Positions 1-6,705 are shown, counted from the first letter of the stretch. The stretch: DNA of 8,445 nucleotides from Archaeoglobales archaeon (GCA_003662985.1 QMZD01000058.1:1-8445); one strand, 5' to 3'. Translations and numbers: made by a program. The notes: generated from the letters alone by a model not told the origin.

Positions 1-531
1 ATCATTCACATTTAAACCGAACCTTCTTATCCCGAGAATAGCTAAAGCTACCTGCCTGCCCATATCGTTCATGTAGTAGTGTGTTTTCACGTTCAAGCCA
101 GCCTTCCTGAAAATCCTTGCTAAAGTATCGCCTATCACCGAATTCCTTATGTGTCCTATATGCAATGGTCCATCAGGATTTGCGGAAGTGTGCTCGATTA
201 AGACATTTCCCTGCTCCGTCATGCTTCCATAGTCCTCGTCCTCATCGAGAATTGTATTAACAACATCCTCCAAAAACTCGTAACTCGCGTTGAAGTTGAT
301 GTAACCATTGACGACTTCAATACTTCCAACATTGTCAGAAAGATCAGCAGCTACCGCATTCGTGATCTCCGTTGCGATCTCATCTGGACTTCTCTTCTGC
401 TCTTTCGCAAGCTTGAAAGCTATCGTGCATGATAAATCTGCATGCTCGCTCTCCCTAAGAAACCTGCTTACATCCGTATCCAAAAATTTGGATAGTTCTG
501 TTTCAATCTCTTTCTTAAAAACCCTGAACAT
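1..531 (-). CDS. argS: Arginyl-tRNA synthetase, N-terminal part (cut by window edge)
   Basis: This class I aminoacyl-tRNA synthetase charges tRNA-Arg with arginine in the cytoplasm. Only the first 177 codons are inside the window; the family is usually about 550-600 residues, so most of the catalytic core and the anticodon-binding domain lie beyond base 1. Residues 1 to about 85 fit the ArgRS N-terminal domain, which contacts the tRNA D-loop. The class I signature follows, with EHTSANPDGPLHIGHIRN at 113-130 and the HIGH box at 124-127, then YYMNDMGRQ at 152-160, which is typical of ArgRS. The ATG at 531 is preceded by GGTGAT three bases upstream. That site contains the TGA stop of the release factor gene, so the two genes are probably co-transcribed and translationally coupled. 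The frame is open to the edge with no sign of damage. Identification is firm. Confidence 0.97.
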   Translation of the reverse strand, partial: MFRVFKKEIETELSKFLDTDVSRFLRESEHADLSCTIAFKLAKEQKRSPDEIATEITNAVAADLSDNVGSIEVVNGYINFNASYEFLEDVVNTILDEDEDYGSMTEQGNVLIEHTSANPDGPLHIGHIRNSVIGDTLARIFRKAGLNVKTHYYMNDMGRQVALAILGIRRFGLNVND

Positions 532-534
532 CCA

Positions 535-540
535 ATCACC
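535..540 (-). promoter_or_regulatory. argS ribosome binding site overlapping the prf1 stop codon
   Basis: On the minus strand the sequence reads GGTGAT, then TGG, then ATG. GGTGAT matches the archaeal anti-Shine-Dalgarno end of 16S rRNA. The TGA inside it is the stop codon of the release factor gene. Ribosomes ending on prf1 would sit on the argS start site, which suggests coupled translation; the coupling is inferred from position. Confidence 0.7.
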
Positions 541-1759
541 GGTTATTTGGTTTGAAGCGAAGGATTGCCGCTATCCCTCCAAAGGCGTTCATCAGCATCG
601 CTCCCTCTTCCGAGTCAGTGGAGATAAACTCAACTTTCGTGCCCATCGATTCGGCCATCTCGCTTAACTCGAGAACGACATCGGTTCGCTCGACTTCCTC
701 CATCTCTATGCTATCCTTCTCGCATCTAGGCGGATTTTCAGTTCCTTCCTTGACCGTTACAACTTTTTCAGCCTCACAAACAGGGCATCGATATTTAACC
801 CTCTCATACCTCAAATCTTCGCTGAGCAGGAGTGTTTCAACAGCTCCAAGCTCAAGGCTCTGCCTGACTTCTTCCTCTCCGTAGGCAGCCAAGCCATCCT
901 TCGCAACCTCCTGCAAGAATCTGCCGATAAGCCTTTTCTCCCTGATTAAATCCAGCTCCTGCAACGCATCCTGGGCTTTTTCAACGAGCTCGAAAAGCCC
1001 GCTTTCGTCGGTGTAGCTCACATCGAAAAGCCCTATCACCCTTCGCTGGAGCTCATGGTGCAGATATTCTCCGCTATAGAACTCCTCTTTGGTAGGACTC
1101 GGTCCTCCTATGAGTACACCGACCAAGTCCTTGAGATGGGGCAGCAACGCTTCGCTTGCCTTGTCGGCAACCTTCTTGTAGAATTCGTGGATCGCTATTT
1201 CCCTAAGCCTCTCGAATCTCACGCTGCTCTGACCGCCCTGCCTGTGCTTACCCGGAACCATCGAGGAGGTGTAACTCAAAACCTCGATTCTCTTGCCCTT
1301 TAAAATTCCGACCGTAGCTTCTCTTCTGTCAATGACTATCAGACCGTAGATCTTCTTCTCCTTTAACATCTCCCTCAAGGGTCCAAGATAGAAGCTCGAA
1401 TCACAGTGATATTTGTATAGAGGAACTGGCTCTGGAGGTTCTATTATTTCGGTGATTTGCTTTTGCCTACCCCCTCCAAGATCGATGTTTCCGCTCAGTA
1501 TAACCATTCCATGCTCCGGAGGTTTCCTGTAGTATTTCAATCGCTGGAGTATCGCTTCCAAACCAGCAATAACACTCGTTCTCGTTTGCTTTGACTTTAT
1601 GTTCGAAGCCTGACTGAGCTCACTCTTAAGCTGATTGGCTACATCGGCTATGTTCTTATCCGGTGGAATATAGAGGGTTATCAACTCCGTTCCACGTCCT
1701 TTCATCTTCTCCAGATCTTCAAGCTTTCTTTTGAACTCATAGGTCAGTTTCGTGCCCAT
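536..1759 (-). CDS. prf1: Peptide chain release factor subunit 1 (aRF1)
   Basis: Archaeal class I release factor, homologous to eukaryotic eRF1. It reads all three stop codons in the ribosomal A site and triggers peptidyl-tRNA hydrolysis. Numbering from the GTG at 1768 (subtract 3 for the ATG used here), the decoding motif ASNIKS is at 54-59, the second decoding motif YHCDSSF (YxCxxxF) is at 120-126, and the catalytic GGQ is at 178-180 within GKHRQGGQSS. The C-terminal domain carries a zinc-finger-like minidomain with C328, C331 and C349; D352 stands where a fourth Cys might be expected. A length of 407-410 residues is normal. I chose ATG 1759 because a GTGAT ribosome site ends four bases before it, whereas the in-frame GTG at 1768 lies inside that site. 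It sits 51 bases after uppS and 4 bases before argS on the same strand. Identification is very firm; only the start is uncertain, by three codons. Confidence 0.97.
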   Translation of the reverse strand: MGTKLTYEFKRKLEDLEKMKGRGTELITLYIPPDKNIADVANQLKSELSQASNIKSKQTRTSVIAGLEAILQRLKYYRKPPEHGMVILSGNIDLGGGRQKQITEIIEPPEPVPLYKYHCDSSFYLGPLREMLKEKKIYGLIVIDRREATVGILKGKRIEVLSYTSSMVPGKHRQGGQSSVRFERLREIAIHEFYKKVADKASEALLPHLKDLVGVLIGGPSPTKEEFYSGEYLHHELQRRVIGLFDVSYTDESGLFELVEKAQDALQELDLIREKRLIGRFLQEVAKDGLAAYGEEEVRQSLELGAVETLLLSEDLRYERVKYRCPVCEAEKVVTVKEGTENPPRCEKDSIEMEEVERTDVVLELSEMAESMGTKVEFISTDSEEGAMLMNAFGGIAAILRFKPNNR

Positions 1760-1763
1760 AGGT

Positions 1764-1774
1764 ATCACTCTCCC
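1764..1774 (-). promoter_or_regulatory. prf1 ribosome binding site that decides the start
   Basis: The minus strand reads GGGAGAGTGAT, then ACCT, then ATG at 1759. The stretch GAGAGTGAT resembles the ideal archaeal site GGAGGTGAT, with four bases to the ATG. The competing GTG start at 1768 overlaps this site and would leave almost no spacer, so the ATG is preferred. Confidence 0.6.
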
Positions 1775-1810
1775 TGTTTTATTTGATTTAAAACTCTTTT
1801 CACCATTATT

Positions 1811-2563
1811 TCAATTCCTTTTCATGTTCTGCCAAGCTCTAATGGCCCTTAGAAGATCAATTTTTCTGAACTCAGGCCAGTAAACATCGCAAAAATAGGC
1901 TGCCCCTCTGGCTGATTGCCAAGGAAGAAAGTTCGACAGCCTTTGTTCGCCACCAGTTCTTATCACGAGGTCAACAGAGGCTTTTCCATCCGTATATAGA
2001 TATTTTCCAACTAGATCGGGGGAAATTTCCTCCAAATCTACCTTTCCATCCTTAACGAGCCTTAAAATCTTCCTAACAGCATCAACTATCTCCTGCCTTC
2101 CTCCGTAAGCGATTGCAATGTTAAGGAAGAAATTTTTGTAGCCAGAGGTCTTTTTCTCAACTTTTTCAGCCGCTTCCAGGACATAATCGGGGAGATACTC
2201 TTTTTTACCTATAACCCTAACTCTAACCTCACTATCATGGATTCTCCTATCATCTGCCAGTCTCTCAAGCTCTTTTTTAATGAGTTCGAAGATGTTCCTC
2301 TTTTCTTCCTCATCCCGTTTGAAGTTCTCGGTTGAGAAAGCATAAACCGTGACGTTCCTTATTTTAAGATCCCAACACCAGTTTAAAACCTCCTCAGCTT
2401 TTTTGGAGCCAAAGTAATGTCCCAATTTAGTGGGTAAACCTCTACTCCTCGCGTATCTCCTGTTTCCGTCCATAATGATGGCTATATGTTCGGGCATCTT
2501 TTTCTTCAAAACCTCGGAAGCTAGTTTCCTTTCGTAAATGCCGTAGATTAGACCGAGTTTCAT
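1811..2563 (-). CDS. uppS: Archaeal cis-prenyltransferase (polyprenyl diphosphate synthase, UppS family)
   Basis: This enzyme adds isopentenyl diphosphate units in the cis configuration to an allylic primer (geranylgeranyl diphosphate in characterised archaeal members). The product is the long polyprenyl diphosphate used as a lipid carrier for glycans at the membrane. Visible family motifs are IIMDGNRRYA at 29-38 with the catalytic Asp32, HYFGSKKAEE at 49-58, YAFSTENF at 74-81, AYGGRQEI at 152-159, and the diphosphate-binding DLVIRTGGEQRLSNF at 198-212 followed by YWPEF at 228-232. The 250-residue length is normal. The first 22 residues form a basic, amphipathic-looking lead-in, as in many archaeal and eukaryotic members. 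The ATG at 2563 lies 7 bases after the stop of the DUF2551-like gene, so the two are surely co-transcribed. There is only a weak ribosome site (AGGGAT), so translation may be coupled. The exact chain length cannot be read from sequence. Confidence 0.96.
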   Translation of the reverse strand: MKLGLIYGIYERKLASEVLKKKMPEHIAIIMDGNRRYARSRGLPTKLGHYFGSKKAEEVLNWCWDLKIRNVTVYAFSTENFKRDEEEKRNIFELIKKELERLADDRRIHDSEVRVRVIGKKEYLPDYVLEAAEKVEKKTSGYKNFFLNIAIAYGGRQEIVDAVRKILRLVKDGKVDLEEISPDLVGKYLYTDGKASVDLVIRTGGEQRLSNFLPWQSARGAAYFCDVYWPEFRKIDLLRAIRAWQNMKRN

Positions 2564-2570
2564 TTTATCC

Positions 2571-2912
2571 CTAGCCTAGAGTTTCCGGATTTTCCAAACT
2601 TTTCAGATTGTCCAGATGTTCTTTCAAAATCTTGACCACAAGATCCGTGTATTCGGGTTTTAAGAAGTACCTATTCTTGCTCCCGAGCTCCATTTTAATT
2701 ATCCCCAGTCTCGCGCTCATAAGTCCAACCATCGCCGAAACCCCTCTTGTTTTAATCTCTATTCCTCTGGAGCGGAGTTTCCTGTATATCTCTTCCGTTG
2801 TATACTTCTCTCCGCTAAGCATGAGCTTGAGCATTTCCACTCTAATACCTTTTTTATCCCTCTCGAGGTATTTCCTCAATCTTGTTTCTATTTCTTTTTC
2901 TTTCTCACTCAT
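2571..2912 (-). CDS. Small archaeal protein, DUF2551-like, probable winged helix
   Basis: A 113-residue, highly charged protein of unknown function. It resembles, from memory, the archaeal DUF2551 family, so the family name is a recognition and not a search result. Residues 1-20 are a Glu/Lys/Arg-rich helix. Residues about 22-85 look like a helix-turn-helix or winged-helix fold: helices around RVEMLKLML and TTEEIYRKLRSRG, a third helix around TRGVSAMVGLMSARLG, then a strand pair ending in KNRYFLKPEY. The rest is helical, with a polar tail. There are no Cys residues and no membrane segment. The fold suggests nucleic-acid or protein binding, but no target can be named. The ATG at 2912 follows a purine-rich stretch (AAGGGAAAGAGAG). 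The gene lies 59 bases after the radical SAM gene and 7 bases before uppS, so it belongs to that transcription unit. Confidence 0.85.
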   Translation of the reverse strand: MSEKEKEIETRLRKYLERDKKGIRVEMLKLMLSGEKYTTEEIYRKLRSRGIEIKTRGVSAMVGLMSARLGIIKMELGSKNRYFLKPEYTDLVVKILKEHLDNLKSLENPETLG

Positions 2913-2971
2913 CTCTCTTTCCCTTTTTCATTCCCTTATCCCACTCTATTATCCATTTCCCACCCGGTATT

Positions 2972-3988
2972 TCAAAGAGGTTCTACCTCAACGATTATCC
3001 TTTTATAGGTGGGATACCTTTCTATTATGCTTACTTGGAGGGCATCAACCTTAAATCTATCCCTCCATTTTCTCACCGTCTCAACACTTGTCTCGATTGC
3101 TGAAACTTCAGCATTTTGGATGAAACGATAATCCCCACCTACCATATCCAAAAACTCAATCGCTTTTTGAATTTTTTCTCTCCCACCCTCTATGAGGCCG
3201 CACATTATCGTTCCATCTTCGGTAATAGTGTAAAACTCAGGATGGTTGTAAGCCATTCTCAGCAATCTCCTCCTGAGCTGAACTGAATCTTTGAATCTTG
3301 CAGTACAGTAATGGAACTTTTCGACCGAGGTAGCATATCTTTCGGCAATCTCTCTGCTTCCTATGGCCCCATAGAAATCATCAACCTCGTAGCCCCTCTT
3401 AACAAGATTTTCATAGTTCGTTTGCGAGAATTCCAGCTCGTTAAGGTTGAGAAAGCAATCCAAATTATTCGCGATCTCTACAATGTCCGGTCTGAAGTAC
3501 AATGCAGGGATTTCGAAGCCTGCATCCATACCCATCTCCTTTGAATACCTTATCGCATCGATAAACTTCTCGGGATTTTCAAGATTCACGGGATGGAATC
3601 GTATTTCATCAAGATAAGGTGAGAGCTTTTCAATGGTTTTCCACGAAGCAGGAATGCTTGTGTAAAGGTGGATGTGGAGATCGAACTCCTTTAGAAGTTT
3701 GAGATACTTGATCAGCCTCGCCGGTTTTGATAACGGCTCTCCTCCGGTTATGCTTGCTCCATCCGCATCCATGAGCTCGATCTCTTCTATAATATCCCTT
3801 TCACTCTTAACCGGCCTCTCATTTGCGAAAATAACATCCTTACTCCTTCTTTCCTCCGATATTGGGCAGTAAAAGCATGAGTGTACACACTCACCGGTAA
3901 GGAACAAAACCAGCTTTCCTCCTTCCCCACATATCTGGCATCCTTCAGGAAGATACGTGTAGAAGCTTCCTGCCTCTCTTTCAATCAT
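2972..3988 (-). CDS. Radical SAM protein, COG2108-like (pyruvate formate-lyase activase-related), function unknown
   Basis: A 338-residue radical S-adenosylmethionine enzyme. The cluster motif CxxxCxxC is C34, C38 and C41 within TGECVHSCFYCPISEERR, and the SAM-contacting TGGEPL is at 81-86. It follows the COG2108 pattern as I recall it: an N-terminal GCQIC (C17, C20) just before the radical SAM barrel and a downstream HYCTARFKDSVQLRRRL at 227-243. Further cysteines are C178, C228 and C263, so C17/C20 with C228 or C263 could hold a second metal site; that is inference. After the barrel, from about 245, comes a smaller domain with ITEDGTIMCGLIEGG at 255-269. The substrate is unknown for the family. 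The ATG at 3988 has a strong ribosome site (GGTGGGAGGGG, three bases upstream) and a TATA box about 90 bases upstream, so this is probably the first gene of the five-gene operon. Radical SAM assignment is firm; the biological role is not. Confidence 0.93.
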   Translation of the reverse strand: MIEREAGSFYTYLPEGCQICGEGGKLVLFLTGECVHSCFYCPISEERRSKDVIFANERPVKSERDIIEEIELMDADGASITGGEPLSKPARLIKYLKLLKEFDLHIHLYTSIPASWKTIEKLSPYLDEIRFHPVNLENPEKFIDAIRYSKEMGMDAGFEIPALYFRPDIVEIANNLDCFLNLNELEFSQTNYENLVKRGYEVDDFYGAIGSREIAERYATSVEKFHYCTARFKDSVQLRRRLLRMAYNHPEFYTITEDGTIMCGLIEGGREKIQKAIEFLDMVGGDYRFIQNAEVSAIETSVETVRKWRDRFKVDALQVSIIERYPTYKRIIVEVEPL

Positions 3989-4074
3989 TTTCCCCTCCCA
4001 CCTGAAACCATCTATTCTGAGTATTTTGGTATTCTATTAAAAATTAACCAATCTTCTCATAATAATCTCGCGAA

Positions 4075-4082
4075 TATATAAA
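4075..4082 (-). promoter_or_regulatory. Probable TATA box for the radical SAM-DUF2551-uppS-prf1-argS operon
   Basis: The 107-base gap between the nucleotidyltransferase stop and the radical SAM start reads TTTATATATTCG on the minus strand at 4082-4071. This is close to the archaeal TATA consensus. Transcription would begin about 25 bases downstream, near 4050-4055, giving a leader of roughly 60-65 bases before ATG 3988. A T-rich stretch at 4036-4050 could end the upstream transcript. I see no other structure in the gap. The position is plausible, but no start-site data support it. Confidence 0.5.
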
Positions 4083-4095
4083 CTCAGCCAGAATT

Positions 4096-4797
4096 TTATT
4101 CGGTAAGCCTCCTTCTCAAAACAGGATTTTTTCGTGCGATCTTCTCGAGATACGACTCAAAGCTCTCATTATCCGGCACACCAACGTTCAGAAAAACCCC
4201 TGTTCTGCCGGTTTCCCTTCTCTTCTCCAAAACTCTCTTCCTTTCCTCTATGATTTCAATCCCCGTATTCAGAATTTTCGAGAGTTCGAGATCGTCCACA
4301 TCCAGAATCGGGATTTCCTCATGTCCCTCATTAAAAGGAAGGATTAGCATGAGTCTCTTGTCCACCCCCGGTATTCTTTTTTCTTCAAATAGACTTTTAA
4401 GGTCTAATGCACCTCCGAAGTTATAGAATTCGATTTCTCTGCTTTTAAGGTTTACAAGGGGAAAACTAACGGTTGTGTTATCTTCAAGAGCGATTTCACC
4501 CTTTACAGCATAATTTGGAGTTGCTTGAACGATCTTTCTGTGAATGAAATTGAATCCATCGAGAGCAATCTCAATAAGATATGACGGTGTTCTCCTCGTT
4601 ATAAAGATGTCAACATCGCTTTGAGAGGTTGCATCTCCTCTCGCCACGCTTCCGTACACTATGGCAGGGATGGAATGTTTCTCGAGCCTTTTCATAATTT
4701 GGATTGCTCTTTCTCTTTTTTTCCTCAGTATCTCCCACCTTTCAGGGGAATAGATAACTTTCTTTCTTTCTCCAAAGGTAGCAGTCTTTTTCCGCAT
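4096..4797 (-). CDS. Predicted nucleotidyltransferase (DNA polymerase beta superfamily)
   Basis: A 233-residue protein with the nucleotidyltransferase signature GSVARGDATSQSDVDIFI at 49-66. G49-S50 and the metal-binding pair D61 and D63 are intact; the third carboxylate cannot be placed with certainty. It resembles the archaeal 'predicted nucleotidyltransferase' group (COG2413-like, from memory), which carries a C-terminal extension unlike the short MNT antitoxins. The region 70-175 is a mixed alpha/beta extension, and 178-233 is a charged helical tail (IIEERKRVLEKRRE, then EKIARKNPVLRRRL). The substrate (tRNA, protein or small molecule) is unknown. There is no HEPN partner next to it, so a toxin-antitoxin role is not supported. 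The ATG at 4797 lies 13 bases after the cutA stop, on the same strand, with a weak GTGAT-like site upstream, so it is probably co-transcribed with cutA. Confidence 0.88.
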   Translation of the reverse strand: MRKKTATFGERKKVIYSPERWEILRKKRERAIQIMKRLEKHSIPAIVYGSVARGDATSQSDVDIFITRRTPSYLIEIALDGFNFIHRKIVQATPNYAVKGEIALEDNTTVSFPLVNLKSREIEFYNFGGALDLKSLFEEKRIPGVDKRLMLILPFNEGHEEIPILDVDDLELSKILNTGIEIIEERKRVLEKRRETGRTGVFLNVGVPDNESFESYLEKIARKNPVLRRRLTE

Positions 4798-4810
4798 ACT
4801 AATCAGCTAA

Positions 4811-5122
4811 CTAATCACTCAAGCTCGACTCGATCCAATCGAAATACTCCTTCAGACCATCATCCACAGCAAAAGCACAAATGCATGGGGTTTCATAGCT
4901 ATGTGTCTCTTTTATCCTCTCCCTCAACTCCTTGAACCTTTCTGCCTTCGTTTTGAGGATCATTCCAACCTCCCTTGCCTCCTCAATTTTCCCCTCCCAC
5001 CAGTACATCGATTTTATCGGAAACATGTTAACGCAGGCAACAAGCTTACTTTCAAGTAACTCTCGAGCGAGCTTTTTTGCCTCCTCCTCATCACCTGCCG
5101 TAACGTATATGAACATGTACAT
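4811..5122 (-). CDS. cutA: CutA1 family divalent-ion tolerance protein
   Basis: A 103-residue protein of the CutA1 family, small proteins with a ferredoxin-like fold that form very stable trimers. They bind copper or other divalent metals in some species, and the family's role in archaea is unsettled. Visible features are IYVTAGDEEEAKKLARELL at 5-23, the conserved LVACVN at 27-32, the WWEGKI core at 41-46, and the signature HSYETPCICAF at 74-84. The start at 5122 is fixed by an excellent ribosome site, GGAGGT, six bases upstream. A longer frame reaching 5182 is rejected because it would skip this site and run into the divergent protease gene. The nucleotidyltransferase follows after 13 bases. 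There is no signal peptide, so it is probably cytoplasmic. Confidence 0.95.
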   Translation of the reverse strand: MYMFIYVTAGDEEEAKKLARELLESKLVACVNMFPIKSMYWWEGKIEEAREVGMILKTKAERFKELRERIKETHSYETPCICAFAVDDGLKEYFDWIESSLSD

Positions 5123-5169
5123 TTGATTACCTCCTGTAAATTTTGTAAAAAGTCTCCGAGAGGTTAAAA
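5123..5169. promoter_or_regulatory. Divergent cutA / site-2 protease intergenic region
   Basis: Only 47 bases separate the two divergent start codons, so both promoters must overlap this gap or the coding starts. On the minus strand a TTTTTAAC element at about 5163-5170 would place a cutA start near 5140. For the protease, the only AT-rich candidates are TAAATTTTG at about 5136-5144 or a TATA-like GTATATG inside the cutA coding start (about 5105-5111). The protease ribosome site is GAGAGGTT (5158-5165), four bases before its ATG. These promoter picks are weak. Confidence 0.3.
5129..5134 (-). promoter_or_regulatory. cutA ribosome binding site
   Basis: GGAGGT on the minus strand lies six bases before ATG 5122, a near-ideal Shine-Dalgarno site with ideal spacing. 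It settles the cutA start against the 20-codon longer frame. Confidence 0.85.
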
Positions 5170-6705
5170 ATGATTTCCCCAAACTGGATGATTGGAATCG
5201 GGATCTTCCTCGTTTACTGGTTAGCTGTAGCGATTCTCAAATCAAGAAAAAAGCTTGAAAGGTATAATATAACCTCTTATGGACCGATTCTTCTGATAAG
5301 AACTGAAAGAGGGCTCAATTTCCTTGAGAGGGTTGCAAAAAACAAAGTATTTTGGAGAAGACTTGCCGACTCCGGAGTTCCAGCCGTTTTTGCAGGAATG
5401 GCCTTCATGTTCATTTTGATAGTGATAACGGATTTCGTCCTATTCACAAACCCACCTCCCCCCTCCGAGCTTACAAATCCAAAAAATGCCCTTCTTATTC
5501 CCGGTCTGAATGATTGGATACCCCTTGAGTGGGGAATTATAGGCCTACTCGTCACGTTGGTGGTTCACGAATTCAGCCACGGGATTCTATGCCGGGTAGA
5601 GGGTGTCAGAGTGAAATCGATGGGGGTTATTCTGGCTCTGGTTCCGATTGGCGGGTTTGCAGAACCCGACGAAGAGGAATTGATGGATAGAGAGAAAACG
5701 AAAAGGATCCAGAGGATAAGGATATTCTCCGCTGGAGTTATAAGCAATTTCATCGTTGCACTCTTTGCATTTGCACTCTTTTTCTACCTCATTGGCTTTC
5801 TTTCTCCAACTGTAACGGTCTTAGGAGTCTATCAAGACTCCCCAGCTTTCGGGGTTATCGAGGAGATGTCGATTGTAAAGGAAATAAACGGTATAAAAGT
5901 CGTTTATCCTCAAGATGTTGATCGGGCGATTAAATCCGATAAGCTGAGGATCACTGTTGAAAAAAATGGAGAGACGAAAACTATAGAACTTGAGAATCTA
6001 GCAGGGCCAAGGATCGTTGGTTTGATAGAGGGTTATCCAGCCAAAGAAGTCGGGATGAAGGAAGGAATGATTATCTATTCAGTCAACGGAATTAGAACTT
6101 ACTCGATAAGCTCATTTTTCAAGGTAATGAAGGAAACAAAGCCAGACGAGATAGTAGATGTGGTTGTGCTTTACAATGATGAGTTTCAGCATTTCAAGCT
6201 AAAACTTGGAAAGCATCCTGCCGCAAATACGGGATTCATGGGCGTCTCCGTTGAAGACCAGATCTCGGGAATGAGAATAGCCTACTCCAGCTTAATCCTC
6301 GACTGGCTGAGATCGATACCTTCCCAGCTCTCATCTCCCAGAGGATGGCTGACAATGATTTCGATGCCGATTAACTTCAGAGGTTTTGGTGAGGAGAGTT
6401 CAGCCTTCTTCATTCCGGAGAACTTCTGGAAAGATAAAGGTGAGACTTTATTCTACATCCTGAATCTTCTGTACTGGGTTGGATGGATTAACTTTTACGT
6501 GGGATTGTTCAACTGTCTGCCAGCGATACCCTTGGATGGTGGAAGGGTTCTTCATGAAACACTTTCCTCCATACTGACGAGGAGGTTTGGGGAGAGGGGT
6601 GAGGAGATGTCCTTAGCAGCGGGGAGACTCCTCGCTTTCATTGTATTCTCATCCCTCTTACTTTCCATTCTGATTCCAAATCTCCAAGGATTGACCGGCG
6701 GGTAA
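5170..6705 (+). CDS. Site-2-type intramembrane metalloprotease (peptidase M50) with two PDZ-like domains
   Basis: A 511-residue membrane zinc protease of the S2P/RseP family, which cuts transmembrane segments of substrate proteins inside the membrane. The zinc site HEFSH is at 133-137 (H133, H137, catalytic E134), with the third ligand D456 in NCLPAIPLDGG at 448-458. SAGVISNFIVA at 187-197 is the family's conserved helix. Hydrophobic segments lie at about 8-23, 71-92, 121-140, a re-entrant-like stretch 151-165, 188-211, 428-450 and 487-504. Between them are two tandem PDZ-like modules, about 212-275 (with DSPAFGVIEEMSIVKEING) and 280-345 (EGYPAKEVGMKEGMIIYSVN), and a soluble stretch about 350-425 before the last helices. 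All catalytic residues are present. It stands alone on the plus strand, divergent from cutA and convergent with the FKBP gene. The natural substrate is unknown; no sigma or anti-sigma partner is expected in an archaeon. Confidence 0.95.
   Translation: MISPNWMIGIGIFLVYWLAVAILKSRKKLERYNITSYGPILLIRTERGLNFLERVAKNKVFWRRLADSGVPAVFAGMAFMFILIVITDFVLFTNPPPPSELTNPKNALLIPGLNDWIPLEWGIIGLLVTLVVHEFSHGILCRVEGVRVKSMGVILALVPIGGFAEPDEEELMDREKTKRIQRIRIFSAGVISNFIVALFAFALFFYLIGFLSPTVTVLGVYQDSPAFGVIEEMSIVKEINGIKVVYPQDVDRAIKSDKLRITVEKNGETKTIELENLAGPRIVGLIEGYPAKEVGMKEGMIIYSVNGIRTYSISSFFKVMKETKPDEIVDVVVLYNDEFQHFKLKLGKHPAANTGFMGVSVEDQISGMRIAYSSLILDWLRSIPSQLSSPRGWLTMISMPINFRGFGEESSAFFIPENFWKDKGETLFYILNLLYWVGWINFYVGLFNCLPAIPLDGGRVLHETLSSILTRRFGERGEEMSLAAGRLLAFIVFSSLLLSILIPNLQGLTGG

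Noticed and set aside
308..884. Plus-strand open frames opposite argS and prf1
   Set aside because: They lie antisense to two very firmly identified genes and have no family features.
2608..3103. Plus-strand open frames rich in Leu, Ser and Phe opposite the DUF2551-like and radical SAM genes
   Set aside because: They are antisense shadows of charged coding sequence, with no recognisable motif or ribosome site.
4096..4797. The nucleotidyltransferase as the antitoxin half of a MNT/HEPN system
   Set aside because: It is twice the length of MNT antitoxins and has no HEPN-like neighbour; the adjacent gene is cutA.
5123..5182. A 20-residue N-terminal extension of CutA
   Set aside because: It would bypass the near-perfect GGAGGT site before ATG 5122, extend past the normal CutA start, and overlap the start of the divergent protease gene.
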